From: Vogesella sp. XCS3
Lineage (GTDB): Bacteria; Pseudomonadota; Gammaproteobacteria; Burkholderiales; Chromobacteriaceae
NCBI RefSeq assembly: GCF_020616155.1
Contig: NZ_CP085530.1
Location: forward strand, 1,487,501 to 1,551,500
DNA length: 64,000 nucleotides
Reading direction: 5' to 3'
Shown here: piece by piece, positions 54,135-64,000 of the stretch
How the letters are laid out: each line of letters begins with the position of its first letter
How positions within the stretch are numbered: position 1 is the stretch's first letter
Made by a program: the position numbers and the translations under genes
Notes under the pieces: generated by a model
Database searches by the model: none
The model's input: only the letters and a program-made list of their open reading frames with translations
What the model was told of the DNA's origin: nothing

Positions 54135-55010
54135 TCAGCGTGGCTTCGGTTGCGCATTCTTGAAATACTTGAAGAATTCTGAACTTGGGTCCAGAACCAT
54201 CACGTCACTCTTGTTGCGGAAGGTTTGCTTGTACGCATCCATGCTCCGCCAGAAGGCATAGAACTCCGGATTCTTGCCATAAGCATGGGCATAAATAGCC
54301 GCTGCCTTAGCGTCGCCCTCGCCCTTGATGGCCTGAGCCTTGCTATAGGCCTCAGCCAGCACAACCTCGCGCTGACGGTCAGCATCGGCACGAATACGCT
54401 CGGCCTCTGCTGCGCCTTCGCTGCGCAGCTGGTTGGCCACAGTGCGGCGCTCGGAGTTCATGCGCTCGTAAACCGAAGTGCTGATTTTATCCGGAAAATC
54501 CACACGTTTTAAGCGGACATCGAGAATTTCCATACCGATTTTCTGCGCGTCAACGTTGGCACGTTTGCGTACCAGTTCCATCACCTCGTCACGCTTGCCG
54601 GAAATCACGTCGGCGACGGTTTTCTGGCCGAACTCGGCACGCAGACCATCGTTGATAGTCTGGCGCAGGCGCTGCACCGCTACCGTCTCGTTGCCACCTA
54701 CGCTCTTGTAGAATTGCTCCACATCGCGCACACGCCATTTCACAAAGCTATCCACCAGCACGTTTTTCTTCTCGCGGGTATTGAATAGCTCAGGTGCTTC
54801 CGGGTCGATGGTCTGGATACGACGATCGAAATAACGCACGTTTTGCAGCATTGGCACCTTGAACTGAATGCCAGGCTCTTTAACGACGCGCACCACTTCG
54901 CCAAACTGGAACACCATGGCGAACTGGCGCTGATCAACGGTGTACAGCGAGCCGGATGCCAGCAGCAAAGCGCCGGCGATACCCAGTACTACAGGAAAGA
55001 AACGATCCAT
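54135..55010 (-). CDS. hflC: HflC, modulator of FtsH protease
   Basis: The 291-aa protein has one N-terminal membrane segment (about 5-22) and a SPFH/prohibitin domain (LYTVDQRQFAMVFQFGEVVRVVKEPGIQFKVPM). It has ALAEAYSKAQAIKGEGDAKAA-like C-terminal helices. With HflK it forms a cage around FtsH on the periplasmic side. It follows hflK by 12 bases. Confidence 0.95.
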   Translation of the reverse strand: MDRFFPVVLGIAGALLLASGSLYTVDQRQFAMVFQFGEVVRVVKEPGIQFKVPMLQNVRYFDRRIQTIDPEAPELFNTREKKNVLVDSFVKWRVRDVEQFYKSVGGNETVAVQRLRQTINDGLRAEFGQKTVADVISGKRDEVMELVRKRANVDAQKIGMEILDVRLKRVDFPDKISTSVYERMNSERRTVANQLRSEGAAEAERIRADADRQREVVLAEAYSKAQAIKGEGDAKAAAIYAHAYGKNPEFYAFWRSMDAYKQTFRNKSDVMVLDPSSEFFKYFKNAQPKPR

Positions 55011-55022
55011 CTTGCTATCCTT

Positions 55023-56246
55023 TTAGCGGCCACGAACAACGTCGCGCTCTACCGGCGGGCGTGCCATGTTCTGGTTAGGCTGGGTAGCCGGAGCGGCCAC
55101 GTCGGGAGCCGGCGCTACAACCGCAGGCTTGGCCTCGGCAGCCTTATCACTGGCGGTTTGCTGCATCAGCTTGTCCAATGGCAGGTAAAGCAGGTTGCTA
55201 CCGGCTTTCTGGTCTACGTACACCTTGCTGCTATTGGTCAGCACTTGCTGCATCATGTCCAGGTACAGGCGGTCACGCATCACTTTTGGTGCTTTGCCGT
55301 ACTCGGCCAGCACGCTCTGGAAGCGGGCTGCATCACCCTCTGCGGTGGAAATCACACGCTGGCGGTAACCATCAGCCTCTTGCGCCAGGCGCGCTGCCAA
55401 GCCCTGGGCTTTAGGAATGACTTCGTTGGCGTAGGCTTGGCCTTCGTTACGCAGCTTTTCCTTGTCCTGACCCGCTTTTACCGCGTCGTCAAAGGCGGCA
55501 ATTACCGGCTCAGGCGGCTGCACGTCGTTAATGTTCACTTTAGCGATGCGTACACCCATGCCGTAGCGATCCAGGATTTCCTGCATGATGCGCTGGGTAT
55601 CCACGGCAATCTGGCCACGGCCTTCGTTCAGCACGAAGTCCACCTTGTTGCGGCCAACGACTTCGCGGATAGCCGTTTCGGCAGCCTGTTTCACCACGTC
55701 CTGAGCACCCTCCTCCAGGGTCAGGTTGTTGAACAGGAATTCACGCGCATCCTTGATGTCGTATTGCACCGAAAGCTGTACATCGATGATGTTCTGGTCT
55801 TCGGTCAACATCAGCGACTCTTCTTCGACACGGCTCTTGGCCGAGCCGCGGTAGCCGATTTCGACACTGCGTACTTCGGTAAGATTGACGATCTCTACCT
55901 GCTCGAACGGATAAGGCGCATGCCATTGCAGGCCAGAGTCGCTGATGCGGTCATAGCTACCCAGGCGCAATACGACGCCCTGCTCGCGGGCGTCCACCAC
56001 GTAGAAGCCACTAGCCAGCCACAAGCCACCCAGAATAGCGGCAATGCCGACAGCACCAAACTTCATGCCGCGCTCGGAAGGCATGCCGCCATTACCGCCG
56101 CCAAAACCATTATTGTTACCCTGCTGCTGCGCAGGTTTGCCGCCCAGCAGGCGTGACAGCTTCTGGTTCAGCTGGCGAAAGATTTCTTCCAGATCCGGCG
56201 GGCCGTCGTCAGGACGCTTGCCGCGGTTATCGTCATTCTGTGCCAT
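55023..56246 (-). CDS. hflK: HflK, modulator of FtsH protease
   Basis: The 407-aa protein has a Gly/Asn-rich cytoplasmic N-terminus (about 1-75), one membrane segment near 83-102, and an SPFH domain with VLRLGSYDRISDSGLQWHAPYPFE. The C-terminus is rich in A, P and N. It partners with HflC. The start overlaps hflX by 14 bases. Confidence 0.95.
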   Translation of the reverse strand: MAQNDDNRGKRPDDGPPDLEEIFRQLNQKLSRLLGGKPAQQQGNNNGFGGGNGGMPSERGMKFGAVGIAAILGGLWLASGFYVVDAREQGVVLRLGSYDRISDSGLQWHAPYPFEQVEIVNLTEVRSVEIGYRGSAKSRVEEESLMLTEDQNIIDVQLSVQYDIKDAREFLFNNLTLEEGAQDVVKQAAETAIREVVGRNKVDFVLNEGRGQIAVDTQRIMQEILDRYGMGVRIAKVNINDVQPPEPVIAAFDDAVKAGQDKEKLRNEGQAYANEVIPKAQGLAARLAQEADGYRQRVISTAEGDAARFQSVLAEYGKAPKVMRDRLYLDMMQQVLTNSSKVYVDQKAGSNLLYLPLDKLMQQTASDKAAEAKPAVVAPAPDVAAPATQPNQNMARPPVERDVVRGR

Positions 56247-57369
56247 AGTGATCTACTTTTTCTGTGGTTTGCGAGTGAGTCGTTGCCAACGCCCGTTCGG
56301 CAATGGCTTCACGCAGGAGTTCCAGGCCCGCACCTGACAGTGCAGAAACCCGCACGCCCTCTACCGCGCCGTATTCATCGTACAGGATGGCAGGGGGCAA
56401 ACCGCGCAGGTCGGTCTTGTTCCACACCATCAGCTGCGGTACGTGATCGGCACCGATTTCTTTCAGTACTTTATTAACCTCTTCTACCTGACGCTCCCGC
56501 ATGGGGTTGGCCGCATCAACCACATGCAGCAGCAAATCGGCAGAGATGGTTTCTTCCAGCGTAGCGCGAAATGAGGCCACCAACGAGTGAGGCAAATCGC
56601 GGATAAACCCGACGGTATCAGACAGCACGATAGACACATCGGTATTGATAAACAGGCGACGGCTAGTGGTATCCAGCGTGGCAAACAGCTGGTCTGCCGC
56701 GTAGGCTCCCGCCTTGGTCAGGCCATTAAATAGCGTGGATTTGCCCGCGTTGGTATAGCCGACTATCGATACAGACGGCAAACCGGAGCGGTCCCGGCTA
56801 CGCCTTTGCGTTTTGCGCTGTTTTTGCACGGTAGCCAGGCGGTCTTTCAGTGCCTTCACGCGCAAGCCCAGCAAGCGGCGGTCGGTTTCCAGCTGCGTCT
56901 CGCCCGGGCCACGCATGCCCACACCGCCCTTCTGGCGCTCCAAGTGCGTCCAGCCACGAACAAGACGGGTAGACATATGCGTCAGCTGCGCCAGCTCGAC
57001 CTGCAGCTTGCCTTCGTGACTGCGCGCGCGCTGCGCAAAAATATCCAGGATCAGGGTGACGCGGTCTATTACCCGGCACTGCAGTACCCGCTCCAGGTTA
57101 CGCTCCTGCCCCGGCCCCAGTGCGTGGTTGAAAATCACCACATTGGCATCGGTAGCCTTGACCAGCGCAGCGATTTCTTCCACCTTGCCCTTGCCGGCAA
57201 ACAAGGCGGCATCCGGGCGCTGGCGCTTACCCTTGATCAGGCCGGTGACAGCGACACCAGCACCTTTTATCAGCTCCAGGCACTCGCTCACGCCGTCTTC
57301 ATAATCCGCCTCGCCAAAGTCGAGACTTACCAGTACTGCTTGGTCACCAAGATCAGGACGATCAAACAC
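56233..57369 (-). CDS. hflX: Ribosome-associated GTPase HflX
   Basis: The 378-aa GTPase has the HflX domain with glycine-rich GPGETQLETDRRLL linker, then G1 GYTNAGKSTLFNGLT, DTVGFIRDLPH (G3) and NKTD (G4). It splits stalled ribosomes under heat stress. It sits between hfq and hflK, the conserved order. Confidence 0.96.
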   Translation of the reverse strand: MFDRPDLGDQAVLVSLDFGEADYEDGVSECLELIKGAGVAVTGLIKGKRQRPDAALFAGKGKVEEIAALVKATDANVVIFNHALGPGQERNLERVLQCRVIDRVTLILDIFAQRARSHEGKLQVELAQLTHMSTRLVRGWTHLERQKGGVGMRGPGETQLETDRRLLGLRVKALKDRLATVQKQRKTQRRSRDRSGLPSVSIVGYTNAGKSTLFNGLTKAGAYAADQLFATLDTTSRRLFINTDVSIVLSDTVGFIRDLPHSLVASFRATLEETISADLLLHVVDAANPMRERQVEEVNKVLKEIGADHVPQLMVWNKTDLRGLPPAILYDEYGAVEGVRVSALSGAGLELLREAIAERALATTHSQTTEKVDHYGTE

Positions 57370-57390
57370 GCAGGGGGACTTTCAATAAAT

Positions 57391-57420
57391 AAGGCTGACC
57401 AGCATACGCCGGCCAGCCTT
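57391..57420 (-). terminator. Attenuating hairpin between hfq and hflX
   Basis: AAGGCTG and CAGCCTT, extended by inner CC/GG pairs, form a hairpin followed on the minus strand by ATTTATT. It begins 17 bases after the hfq stop and could reduce read-through into hflX. Confidence 0.6.
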
Positions 57421-57436
57421 GGGGTAAGACTAGGGA

Positions 57437-57694
57437 TTACGCGTCTTGCGAGTCCGACTTGGCACCATGGTGCTCGTGCGGGATGTTCACTGGGCGGGCA
57501 GGAACCACGGTGGAAATGGCGTGTTTGTACACCATCTGGGTAACCGTGTTTTTCAGCAGAACCACGTACTGGTCAAACGACTCGATCTGACCCTGCAGCT
57601 TGATGCCGTTTACCAGGTAGATGGATACCGGTACGTGCTCTTTACGCAGGATGTTCAGAAACGGGTCTTGTAACATTTGCCCTTTGGCGCTCAT
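57437..57694 (-). CDS. hfq: RNA-binding protein Hfq
   Basis: The 85-aa Sm-like hexameric RNA chaperone has Gln8 in [11 protein letters not shown], the Sm1 core with [23 protein letters not shown], and the Sm2 motif YKHA at 56-59. The tail is short and His/Gly-containing. It pairs small RNAs with mRNAs. The 88 bp upstream are AT-rich and should hold its promoter. Confidence 0.97.
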   Translation of the reverse strand: MSAKGQMLQDPFLNILRKEHVPVSIYLVNGIKLQGQIESFDQYVVLLKNTVTQMVYKHAISTVVPARPVNIPHEHHGAKSDSQDA

Positions 57695-57782
57695 TTTTGT
57701 TCTCCGATTCGATGCAGTTTTTGTAATTCAGTACAAGCGAGCTGGTGCTAACAGTCTTTTTAGCATAAAAAATTCCAGCAGA

Positions 57783-59147
57783 CTATTTGAACCCCTTGTG
57801 GCGCAGCAAACTTACCTTGGTACCTGTCGCTTCGACCTCAAACGGGTTGCTATTCGATTTGTATTGTACGCGCAGCGGTGTGCCTTGCAGGTGGAACGCC
57901 TTGCGGAACATGCCTTCCAGATAGCGGGTGTAGCTATCCGGAATCTTGTCCAGCGAGTTACCGTGAATCACGATAATCGGCGGGTTCATACCACCCTGGT
58001 GGGCATAACGCAGCTTGGGTCGAACCTGGCCGGCACGTGGTGGCTGCTGGCGTTCGGTAGCCAGCTGCAGAATACGTGTCAGCTTCGGCGTAGGCAGCTT
58101 GCTCATGGCAGCTTTGTACGCTTCATCAATAGATTTGAACAAGTCACCCACACCACGGCCTTGCAGCGCGGAAATATAGTGGAACTTGGCAAAATCCAGG
58201 AAGCCCAGCTTACGCAGGATATCGCGTTTGATGGTGTCTTTCTGGTGCAGTTCCAGGTCTTCCCATTTGTTTACGGCTACAACCAGTGCACGGCCAGCTT
58301 CCAGCGCAAAACCGGCGATAGTGGCGTCTTGCTCTGAAATATCCAGCTGGGCGTCCAGTACCAATACGGCTACGTTGGCGTCTTCCACAGCCTGGATAGT
58401 CTTGATGACCGAAAACTTCTCGATCGCCTCGTTCACCTTTCCGCGGCGACGCACACCTGCCGTATCGATAATGGTGTATTTGCGGCCATCGCGCTCAAAA
58501 TCAATATAGATGCTGTCACGCGTGGTACCGGCCTGGTCAAAAGCGATGACGCGCTCTTCACCCAGCACGGCATTCACCAGTGTGGATTTGCCCACGTTCG
58601 GGCGGCCGATCACCACAAATTTCGGGTGATGGGTCTTTTCTTCTTCCTCGGCTTCCGGGAAGTTTTCCAGCACCAGCTCTACCAGCTCGCGCACACCGTC
58701 ACCGTGCGAGGCCGAGATCGCCAGAGGCTCGCCCAGTGCCAGCTCATGGAACTCGGCAGCAGCCATGGCATTGCTCACGCCTTCGGCTTTGTTCACCGCC
58801 AGGTAGACCGGCTGGTTGGACTGGCGCAGGCGGTTGGCAATGATTTTGTCCTGCGGCGTCAGGCCCACGCGGCCATCCACCAGGAAAATGATGGCATCAG
58901 CCTCGTCTACGGCCTGCAGCGTCTGCCTGGCCATTTCGAACAGGATGCCTTCGTCCACCACCGGCTCGAAACCGCCGGTGTCCACCACCAGATAAGGTTT
59001 GCTGGCACCACGGCCATGGCCATAGTGACGGTCGCGGGTCAGGCCCGGCTGGTCTGCCACCAGGGCATCACGGCTACGGGTCAGTCGGTTGAAAAGTGTA
59101 GATTTGCCCACATTCGGGCGGCCCACCAGGGCAATAGTCGGTTTCAT
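57783..59147 (-). CDS. der: Ribosome-assembly GTPase Der (EngA)
   Basis: The 454-aa protein has two tandem GTPase domains, each with GRPNVGKST (about 8-16 and again near 184), [17 protein letters not shown] switch regions and NKAE/NKWED specificity motifs, then a KH-like C-terminus. It acts in 50S maturation. It lies after bamB by 10 bases. Confidence 0.97.
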   Translation of the reverse strand: MKPTIALVGRPNVGKSTLFNRLTRSRDALVADQPGLTRDRHYGHGRGASKPYLVVDTGGFEPVVDEGILFEMARQTLQAVDEADAIIFLVDGRVGLTPQDKIIANRLRQSNQPVYLAVNKAEGVSNAMAAAEFHELALGEPLAISASHGDGVRELVELVLENFPEAEEEEKTHHPKFVVIGRPNVGKSTLVNAVLGEERVIAFDQAGTTRDSIYIDFERDGRKYTIIDTAGVRRRGKVNEAIEKFSVIKTIQAVEDANVAVLVLDAQLDISEQDATIAGFALEAGRALVVAVNKWEDLELHQKDTIKRDILRKLGFLDFAKFHYISALQGRGVGDLFKSIDEAYKAAMSKLPTPKLTRILQLATERQQPPRAGQVRPKLRYAHQGGMNPPIIVIHGNSLDKIPDSYTRYLEGMFRKAFHLQGTPLRVQYKSNSNPFEVEATGTKVSLLRHKGFK

Positions 59148-59157
59148 TGTGTACTAC

Positions 59158-60297
59158 TTACTTCGTCAGCGCGGACAGGTTGCCATGGTTATCCAGCACA
59201 TAGGCCACGTCGCCGCTTACCAGCGGGCGTGGCACGGTGCCGTTTACTTTCAGGCTACTGCGGCCAACTATACGTCCATCAAGGGATGAAAGCAGATGTG
59301 CATAGCCTTCACCATCAATTACCAGCAATTTGTCGCCCAGCGTTACCGGGGCAGAAACATTGCGGTAGCGGAAATCGTCCTGTTTCCATAGGTTGCGACC
59401 CGAGTCGGCATCAAATGCCCAGATCGCGCCATCTTCTGCCGTCACAAAGACGGTCTTGCCATCCGACACCAAGCCACGGCTGCTGCTCAGATCGCGCGCC
59501 CATAGTTGCTGGCCGCCACGCGAATCAAAGCAGGCAACGCGGCCCTGGTACGCTACGGCGCACACACGGCGGCCATCAAACATGGGCTGGCTTACCACAT
59601 CAGTCACACGCTCCAGCTCGCTGGCACCACGCGCATTGGCCACTACGGACTGCCACAGCTGGTCGCCACGCTCGGCAGCATACGCTGCCACCTTGCCCGC
59701 TGCCTCGCCTACCAGCAACACGTCACTACCTTCCACCTTGATTTGCGGAGTAGTAGCGCGGACGGTAAGCGGCGGCTGAGCCTGCCATTGCGTCCAGACC
59801 TGGCGGCCGGTTTTTACGTCGAAGCCAGACACGCGGCCGTCGCCAGCACGCACAATCAATACCTGGCCGGCCACTTGCGGTGCCTCTGCCAGCAGGCTGG
59901 TGAGCGTTTGCTTCCATACCAGCTTGCCATCTGCGGCGCTTACCGCGAGCAACTCGCCACGGTCATTACCCACAAACGCCAAGCCATCCTCTACCGCCAC
60001 GCCGGCTACCAACGCCTGTTTTACATCCAGTGTATGCAGGGTTTTGCCGGTTTGCGCATCCAGTTGCTGGATTTTGCCATTACTGCCGGCGACCCACAGC
60101 TTACCTTGTTCGATAAATGGGGAAAACAGGCCACGGTCGGCATCCGGCACACTGGCTTGCCACAACACTTTAGGCCCCGCAGCAGCCTGCAAAGGTTTCA
60201 GCGGCGTAGGCTGATAGGCTGCCTCTCCCTCAAACCACGATGCGCAACCACCCAACGCAGGCAATAGTGCAGCACACAGCAACAGTCGGCGCATCAT
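59158..60297 (-). CDS. bamB: Outer-membrane assembly lipoprotein BamB
   Basis: The 379-aa lipoprotein has a signal peptide with LGGC lipobox (Cys18), followed by beta-propeller repeats of the type GxxWVAGSNGKIQQLDAQTGK and SDGKTVFVTAEDGAIWAFDADSG. It is the propeller subunit of the BAM complex. GGAG lies six bases before the ATG. Confidence 0.95.
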   Translation of the reverse strand: MMRRLLLCAALLPALGGCASWFEGEAAYQPTPLKPLQAAAGPKVLWQASVPDADRGLFSPFIEQGKLWVAGSNGKIQQLDAQTGKTLHTLDVKQALVAGVAVEDGLAFVGNDRGELLAVSAADGKLVWKQTLTSLLAEAPQVAGQVLIVRAGDGRVSGFDVKTGRQVWTQWQAQPPLTVRATTPQIKVEGSDVLLVGEAAGKVAAYAAERGDQLWQSVVANARGASELERVTDVVSQPMFDGRRVCAVAYQGRVACFDSRGGQQLWARDLSSSRGLVSDGKTVFVTAEDGAIWAFDADSGRNLWKQDDFRYRNVSAPVTLGDKLLVIDGEGYAHLLSSLDGRIVGRSSLKVNGTVPRPLVSGDVAYVLDNHGNLSALTK

Positions 60298-60299
60298 GA

Positions 60300-60932
60300 T
60301 CAGCTCCCCAGAGAGTCTAGTTTGGCCTGGATAAACTCGCGTACCGGCGCTTCCGGAGCGGATTTGGCCAGCGCAGCCTTGTAGGCTTCACGCGCACCGC
60401 CCATATCGCCACGCGCTACCAGCACGTCGGCCTTCAGGTCCAGGAACATGGCATCAAACGCGACCGGGTGCGCCATGGCCAGCTCGGCCAGGGCGGCATC
60501 GTACTGTTTTTCATCCAACAAGACGGAAGCCAGGCGCAGACGTGCAACCGCCTGCATGGTGTCGTCTTTCTCGGCATGTTCGACAACCCACTTCAGCTGG
60601 CTGCGGGCAAAACCCAGCTCTTTGCTGTCGAATGCCAGCTTGGCGGCCAACAGGGTACCGTTGGCCGCATAAGCCGATGCAGGGTACTCTTTTTGCAAGG
60701 CGGCCACGGTAGCTTTCACTTTCTCCAGCTGGCCGGCCTGCAGCTGCTGCTCCAGCTGGCCATAGACTACCGCAGCCTGTTCGGCCTGGCTCTTCTGGTA
60801 AGCATGCCAGGCTTTGTAACCGATAAAGCCCAGCGATACTGCCAGCACGGCGCCGCCAATCAGCTTGCCCCACTGCACCCAGAAGCCCTTGAGCGCGTCG
60901 ATCTGTTCTTGTTCCTGCAGGTCGTAAGCCAT
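60300..60932 (-). CDS. YfgM-type ancillary SecYEG-associated protein (UPF0070)
   Basis: The 210-aa protein has a cytoplasmic start (MAYDLQEQEQIDALKGFW), one membrane segment (about 24-42) and TPR-like periplasmic helices (FARSQLKWVVEHAEKDDTMQAVARLRLA). YfgM works at the Sec translocon with PpiD. It is placed between hisS and bamB, as in E. coli. Confidence 0.92.
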   Translation of the reverse strand: MAYDLQEQEQIDALKGFWVQWGKLIGGAVLAVSLGFIGYKAWHAYQKSQAEQAAVVYGQLEQQLQAGQLEKVKATVAALQKEYPASAYAANGTLLAAKLAFDSKELGFARSQLKWVVEHAEKDDTMQAVARLRLASVLLDEKQYDAALAELAMAHPVAFDAMFLDLKADVLVARGDMGGAREAYKAALAKSAPEAPVREFIQAKLDSLGS

Positions 60933-60947
60933 GCGGCCCCCTTGTAA

Positions 60948-62219
60948 TTAAGACTTGAAGCGGGAAACTGCTGCTACCACATCGGCGGCGGCCACGGTTT
61001 CCTGAGCAGCCTCGGCACGCAGTGGTTTTACCACCACCTGTGCGTTGGCTACTTCGTTTTCACCGATGATCAGCGCTACAGCGGCGCCACTGCCATCGGC
61101 CTTTTTCATTTGCGACTTGAAGCTGCCATCGCCCATGTTCTGTACAACACTGAAGCCTGCAGCACGCAGGGCTTGTGCCAGCTGCATAGCGTAAGCCGCA
61201 GCGCCTGCGCCCTGGTTCACGATAAACACGTCGGCAGCACGGCGCGCTGGCAGCAGGCCTTTTTCGGCCAGCAACAGCAAGACACGCTCCATACCCATGC
61301 CAAAGCCGATGCCTGGCGCCGGCTTGCCACCCAGCTGCTCGATCAGCCCGTCGTACCGGCCACCCGCACAGACGGTACCCTGAGCGCCCAGCTCGGTGGT
61401 AACCCACTCGAACACAGACAGGTTGTAGTAGTCCAGACCACGCACCAGGCGCGGGTTTTCCACAAACGGAATGCCCAAGGCGCTGATCATGGCCTTCCAG
61501 CCTTCGTAATGGGCGCGCGAAGTGTCACCCAGATAATCCGCCAGGCGCGGCGCGTTGTTGGCCATGTCCTGCAGTGCGGGGTTTTTGGTATCCAGCACGC
61601 GCAGCGGGTTGCTGTACAGGCGGCGCTTGCCGTCTTCGTCCAGGATATCAACGTGCTTTTCCAGGTAGGCGATCAGCGCTTCGCGGTGAGCTGCGCGCTC
61701 TTCTTTGTTGCCGAGCGAATTGATTTCCAGCTGCACGCTAGCGGCCAGACCCAAACGCTGCCACAGGTCGGCAGTCATGGCGATGATTTCAGCGTCGATG
61801 TCCGGGCCGGCCATGCCCAGTGCTTCCACACCGATCTGGTGGAACTGGCGATAGCGGCCTTTCTGCGGGCGCTCGTGGCGGTACATCGGGCCCATGTACC
61901 ACAGCTTTTGCGTGGTGTTGTACAGCAGGTTGTGCTCTACCACCGCGCGCAGGGTACCGGCTGTGCCTTCCGGGCGCAGCGTCAGCGGGTCGCCGTTGAG
62001 CTTGTCTTCGAAGGAGTACATTTCCTTCTCGACGATATCGGTCACCTCGCCGATAGAGCGTACAAACAGCGGAGTCGGCTCCACGATGGGGGTACGGATG
62101 TTGGCGTAGCCGTAGTCGTGCAGCCAGCCGCGCAAAACGTTCTCAAAGTATTCCCACTGCTGCGACTCTGCCGGCAGCACATCATTCATGCCACGCACAG
62201 CCTGGATTTTCTGGGCCAT
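60948..62219 (-). CDS. hisS: Histidyl-tRNA synthetase
   Basis: The 423-aa class II synthetase has [16 protein letters not shown], motif 2 ([20 protein letters not shown] type), [15 protein letters not shown] and [14 protein letters not shown]. It charges tRNA-His. The ATG at 62219 gives the usual [10 protein letters not shown] start. Confidence 0.96.
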   Translation of the reverse strand: MAQKIQAVRGMNDVLPAESQQWEYFENVLRGWLHDYGYANIRTPIVEPTPLFVRSIGEVTDIVEKEMYSFEDKLNGDPLTLRPEGTAGTLRAVVEHNLLYNTTQKLWYMGPMYRHERPQKGRYRQFHQIGVEALGMAGPDIDAEIIAMTADLWQRLGLAASVQLEINSLGNKEERAAHREALIAYLEKHVDILDEDGKRRLYSNPLRVLDTKNPALQDMANNAPRLADYLGDTSRAHYEGWKAMISALGIPFVENPRLVRGLDYYNLSVFEWVTTELGAQGTVCAGGRYDGLIEQLGGKPAPGIGFGMGMERVLLLLAEKGLLPARRAADVFIVNQGAGAAAYAMQLAQALRAAGFSVVQNMGDGSFKSQMKKADGSGAAVALIIGENEVANAQVVVKPLRAEAAQETVAAADVVAAVSRFKS

Positions 62220-62275
62220 TCTCATACTTTCTTTTGCTTGATCATGTGCAGCGGCGGCCAACACTGGCCACCGGC

Positions 62276-63550
62276 TTAAACCTGTTTGATGGGGATAGTA
62301 CGCGCTACTACTTCGCGGCGCTTGGCGCCACCTACGCCGTAGCGGGTATGCACGTAGTTTTCCACGATAGCCTTGAACTCCAGCGCGATATTGTCACCCT
62401 TGAGCGTCACGTCTTTCTGGCCATCTACATACACCGGCGCTACCGGTACTTCGCCAGTACCCGGCAGGCTGATGCCGATATCCGCCAGCTTGGATTCACC
62501 CGGCCCGTTTACCACACAGCCCATCACCGCCACTTTCATGTCTTCCACGCCGGGGTATTGCAGGCGCCAGATGGGCATCTGCTCGCGCAGAAAGGTCTGG
62601 ATGCTATCGGCCAGCTCCTGGAAGAAGGTACTGGTGGTGCGGCCACAGCCCGGACAGGCGGTAACCAGCGGGGTGAACGAGCGCAGACCCATGGTTTGCA
62701 GCAGCTCCTGCGCCACCACCACTTCTTTGGTGCGCGCCTCGCCTGGCTGCGGGGTCAGCGAAATACGGATGGTATCGCCAATGCCTTCCTGCAACAGCAC
62801 AGCCAAGGCAGCGCTGGAGGCCACGATGCCCTTGCTGCCCATGCCGGCTTCGGTCAGACCCAGGTGCAGCGGAAACTCGCAGCGGCTACCCAGATCGCGG
62901 TACACGGTGATCAGGTCCTGCACATTGCTCACCTTGCACGACAGCAGGATCTGGTTGGCCGGCAAACCCAGCTCCATCGCCTTGTCGGCAGACTCCAGCG
63001 CCGACACGATCAGCGCCTCGCGCATCACCACGTCCAGCGCCTTGGGGCTGGCCGCATGGTTGTTCGCGTCCAGCATACGTGCCAGCAGAGCCTGATCCAG
63101 GCTACCCCAGTTCACGCCGATGCGTACCGGCTTGCCGTATTCGGCAGCGGTGCGAATCATGTAGGCAAACTTGTCGTCGCCTTTGGCGCCCTTGCCCACA
63201 TTACCGGGGTTGATACGATACTTGCCCAGCGCGCGCGCGCAGTCCGGGTAGTCTTTCAGCAGGCGCTCGCCGTTAAAGTGGAAATCGCCTACCAGCGGTG
63301 CCGCGCAGCCCATATCGTCCAGACGCTGGCGGATTTCTGCCACACGCGCAGCTGCCTCCGGGCTGTTTACCGTGATGCGGACAACTTCCGAGCCGGCTTG
63401 CGCCAGCTCGAATACTTGCTGTGCCGTCGCGGCGGCATCTGCGGTATCGGTATTGGTCATCGACTGCACCATCACCGGGTGCTCGGAACCGACCATCACA
63501 TGGCCTACCGCTACCTGCAGCGTTTTACGGCGTTTGATCGTTGCGTCCAT
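62276..63550 (-). CDS. ispG: 4-hydroxy-3-methylbut-2-enyl diphosphate synthase
   Basis: The 424-aa iron-sulfur enzyme of the MEP pathway has [11 protein letters not shown] near 28-38 and the cluster cysteines in [10 protein letters not shown] and [13 protein letters not shown]. It forms HMBPP from the cyclodiphosphate made by IspF, whose gene is in this window too. It lies between rodZ and hisS, the conserved order. Confidence 0.96.
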   Translation of the reverse strand: MDATIKRRKTLQVAVGHVMVGSEHPVMVQSMTNTDTADAAATAQQVFELAQAGSEVVRITVNSPEAAARVAEIRQRLDDMGCAAPLVGDFHFNGERLLKDYPDCARALGKYRINPGNVGKGAKGDDKFAYMIRTAAEYGKPVRIGVNWGSLDQALLARMLDANNHAASPKALDVVMREALIVSALESADKAMELGLPANQILLSCKVSNVQDLITVYRDLGSRCEFPLHLGLTEAGMGSKGIVASSAALAVLLQEGIGDTIRISLTPQPGEARTKEVVVAQELLQTMGLRSFTPLVTACPGCGRTTSTFFQELADSIQTFLREQMPIWRLQYPGVEDMKVAVMGCVVNGPGESKLADIGISLPGTGEVPVAPVYVDGQKDVTLKGDNIALEFKAIVENYVHTRYGVGGAKRREVVARTIPIKQV

Positions 63551-63556
63551 CTGTTA

Positions 63557-64000
63557 TCAGTTCAATTCCAGTTTGGCGGTAGCACCGCGCGTCTTGTCTT
63601 TCAGATCGATCGCCGCACCGTCGTAGCTCAAGGCAACCTGGGGGGCATTGCCGATCTTCAGTTTGAAGGGCGGTACACCACGCACCTCCTGGCTTTGGCC
63701 TGCACTGATCAGGCCGTACACCAATTTCTTGCCACTGGCATCCACCACCGACACCCAGCTATCACCGCTGGCCTGCAGCCGCACAGTCTTCTGGCTAGCC
63801 GGTGCCAGCGGTGCAGAAGCCTGCTTGGCGGGCTTGGGCACGGCGACCGCAGCACTAGCCGGGCTGGCACTGGCCACAGCTGAGGCAAGCGGAGCCACCG
63901 CTGCAACAACAGGCGCACTGGCTGGCTCGCTTTGCGGTGCGCTAGCCAGGGCATCGCTGGACGCCTGGTGCAGCATGGGTGCCAGCTCGCCTTGCGGCGC
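63557..64000 (-). CDS. rodZ: Cytoskeleton protein RodZ, C-terminal part (runs off the window)
   Basis: The frame is open to the window end. The visible 147 residues are a periplasmic A/P/S-rich linker followed by a DUF4115 domain (RLQASGDSWVSVVDASGKKLVYGLISAGQSQEV, then PPFKLKIGNAPQVALSYDGAAIDL). The N-terminal helix-turn-helix and membrane helix lie outside. It is six bases upstream of ispG, the standard rodZ-ispG pair. Confidence 0.88.
   Translation of the reverse strand, partial: APQGELAPMLHQASSDALASAPQSEPASAPVVAAVAPLASAVASASPASAAVAVPKPAKQASAPLAPASQKTVRLQASGDSWVSVVDASGKKLVYGLISAGQSQEVRGVPPFKLKIGNAPQVALSYDGAAIDLKDKTRGATAKLELN

Overview
The window looks like the chromosome of a GC-rich betaproteobacterium of the order Neisseriales, probably a Chromobacterium/Vogesella-like genus. 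I infer this from the protein sequences and from the gene order rodZ-ispG-hisS-yfgM-bamB-der-hfq-hflX-hflK-hflC, with hisZ-purA beyond; no database search was possible. The right part (about 31.8-64 kb) is ordinary core genome. The left part (1-31 kb) is a type IV pilus gene, pilY1, split by a mobile element.

Region 1 (1-1079 and 30472-31049): the C-terminal and N-terminal fragments of pilY1, both on the minus strand. Between them lie a Mu-like prophage remnant (1080-29435) and an intact IS5-family/IS903-group insertion sequence (29436-30471). The prophage right end is recognisable by a terminal sequence very like the right end of Mu. Reading leftwards from the IS, the prophage carries cargo, lysis genes, a Mu-type head module (gp25/26/27-like proteins, TerL, portal, F, G-like protein, protease/scaffold, capsid, gp35/36/37-like proteins), a P2-type contractile tail module (sheath, tube, E/E', tape measure, U, X, D, V, W, J, I, fibres), and a Mom-position cassette (small metallopeptidase and DNA adenine methylase). 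The whole left end of a Mu-like phage (repressor, Ner, transposase A and B, Mor, C) is absent. The IS sits exactly at the breakpoint and has no target duplication, so an IS-associated deletion probably removed the left end together with the middle of pilY1. The remnant cannot transpose, yet its visible structural genes all look open.

Cargo genes: five AT-richer or oddly oriented genes interrupt the packed late operon and match no family I can name. They are a 407-aa membrane protein translationally coupled to a partner gene cut off by the IS (28125-29435), a coupled two-gene cassette (19982-20862), a 206-aa membrane-anchored protein with a possible beta-solenoid tail (6477-7097), and a small plus-strand membrane protein (13380-13640). 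These morons are the best candidates for an undescribed phage-exclusion or defence function.

Region 2 (31.8-38.6 kb): ilvD, divergent lgt and a lipoprotein gene, an Lrp/AsnC regulator, a LysE exporter, and a LysR regulator divergent from a YeiH-type permease. Region 3 (38.7-44.6 kb): copA behind a CsoR-like palindrome, corA, ppx and phoU. Region 4 (44.7-49.3 kb): rpiA, ispF, ispD, dnaQ, rnhA and a methyltransferase gene whose start overlaps divergent gloB. Region 5 (49.5-64 kb): mltD, convergent purA-hisZ, then the hfl/hfq/der/bamB/yfgM/hisS/ispG/rodZ block. No rRNA, tRNA or CRISPR array was seen.
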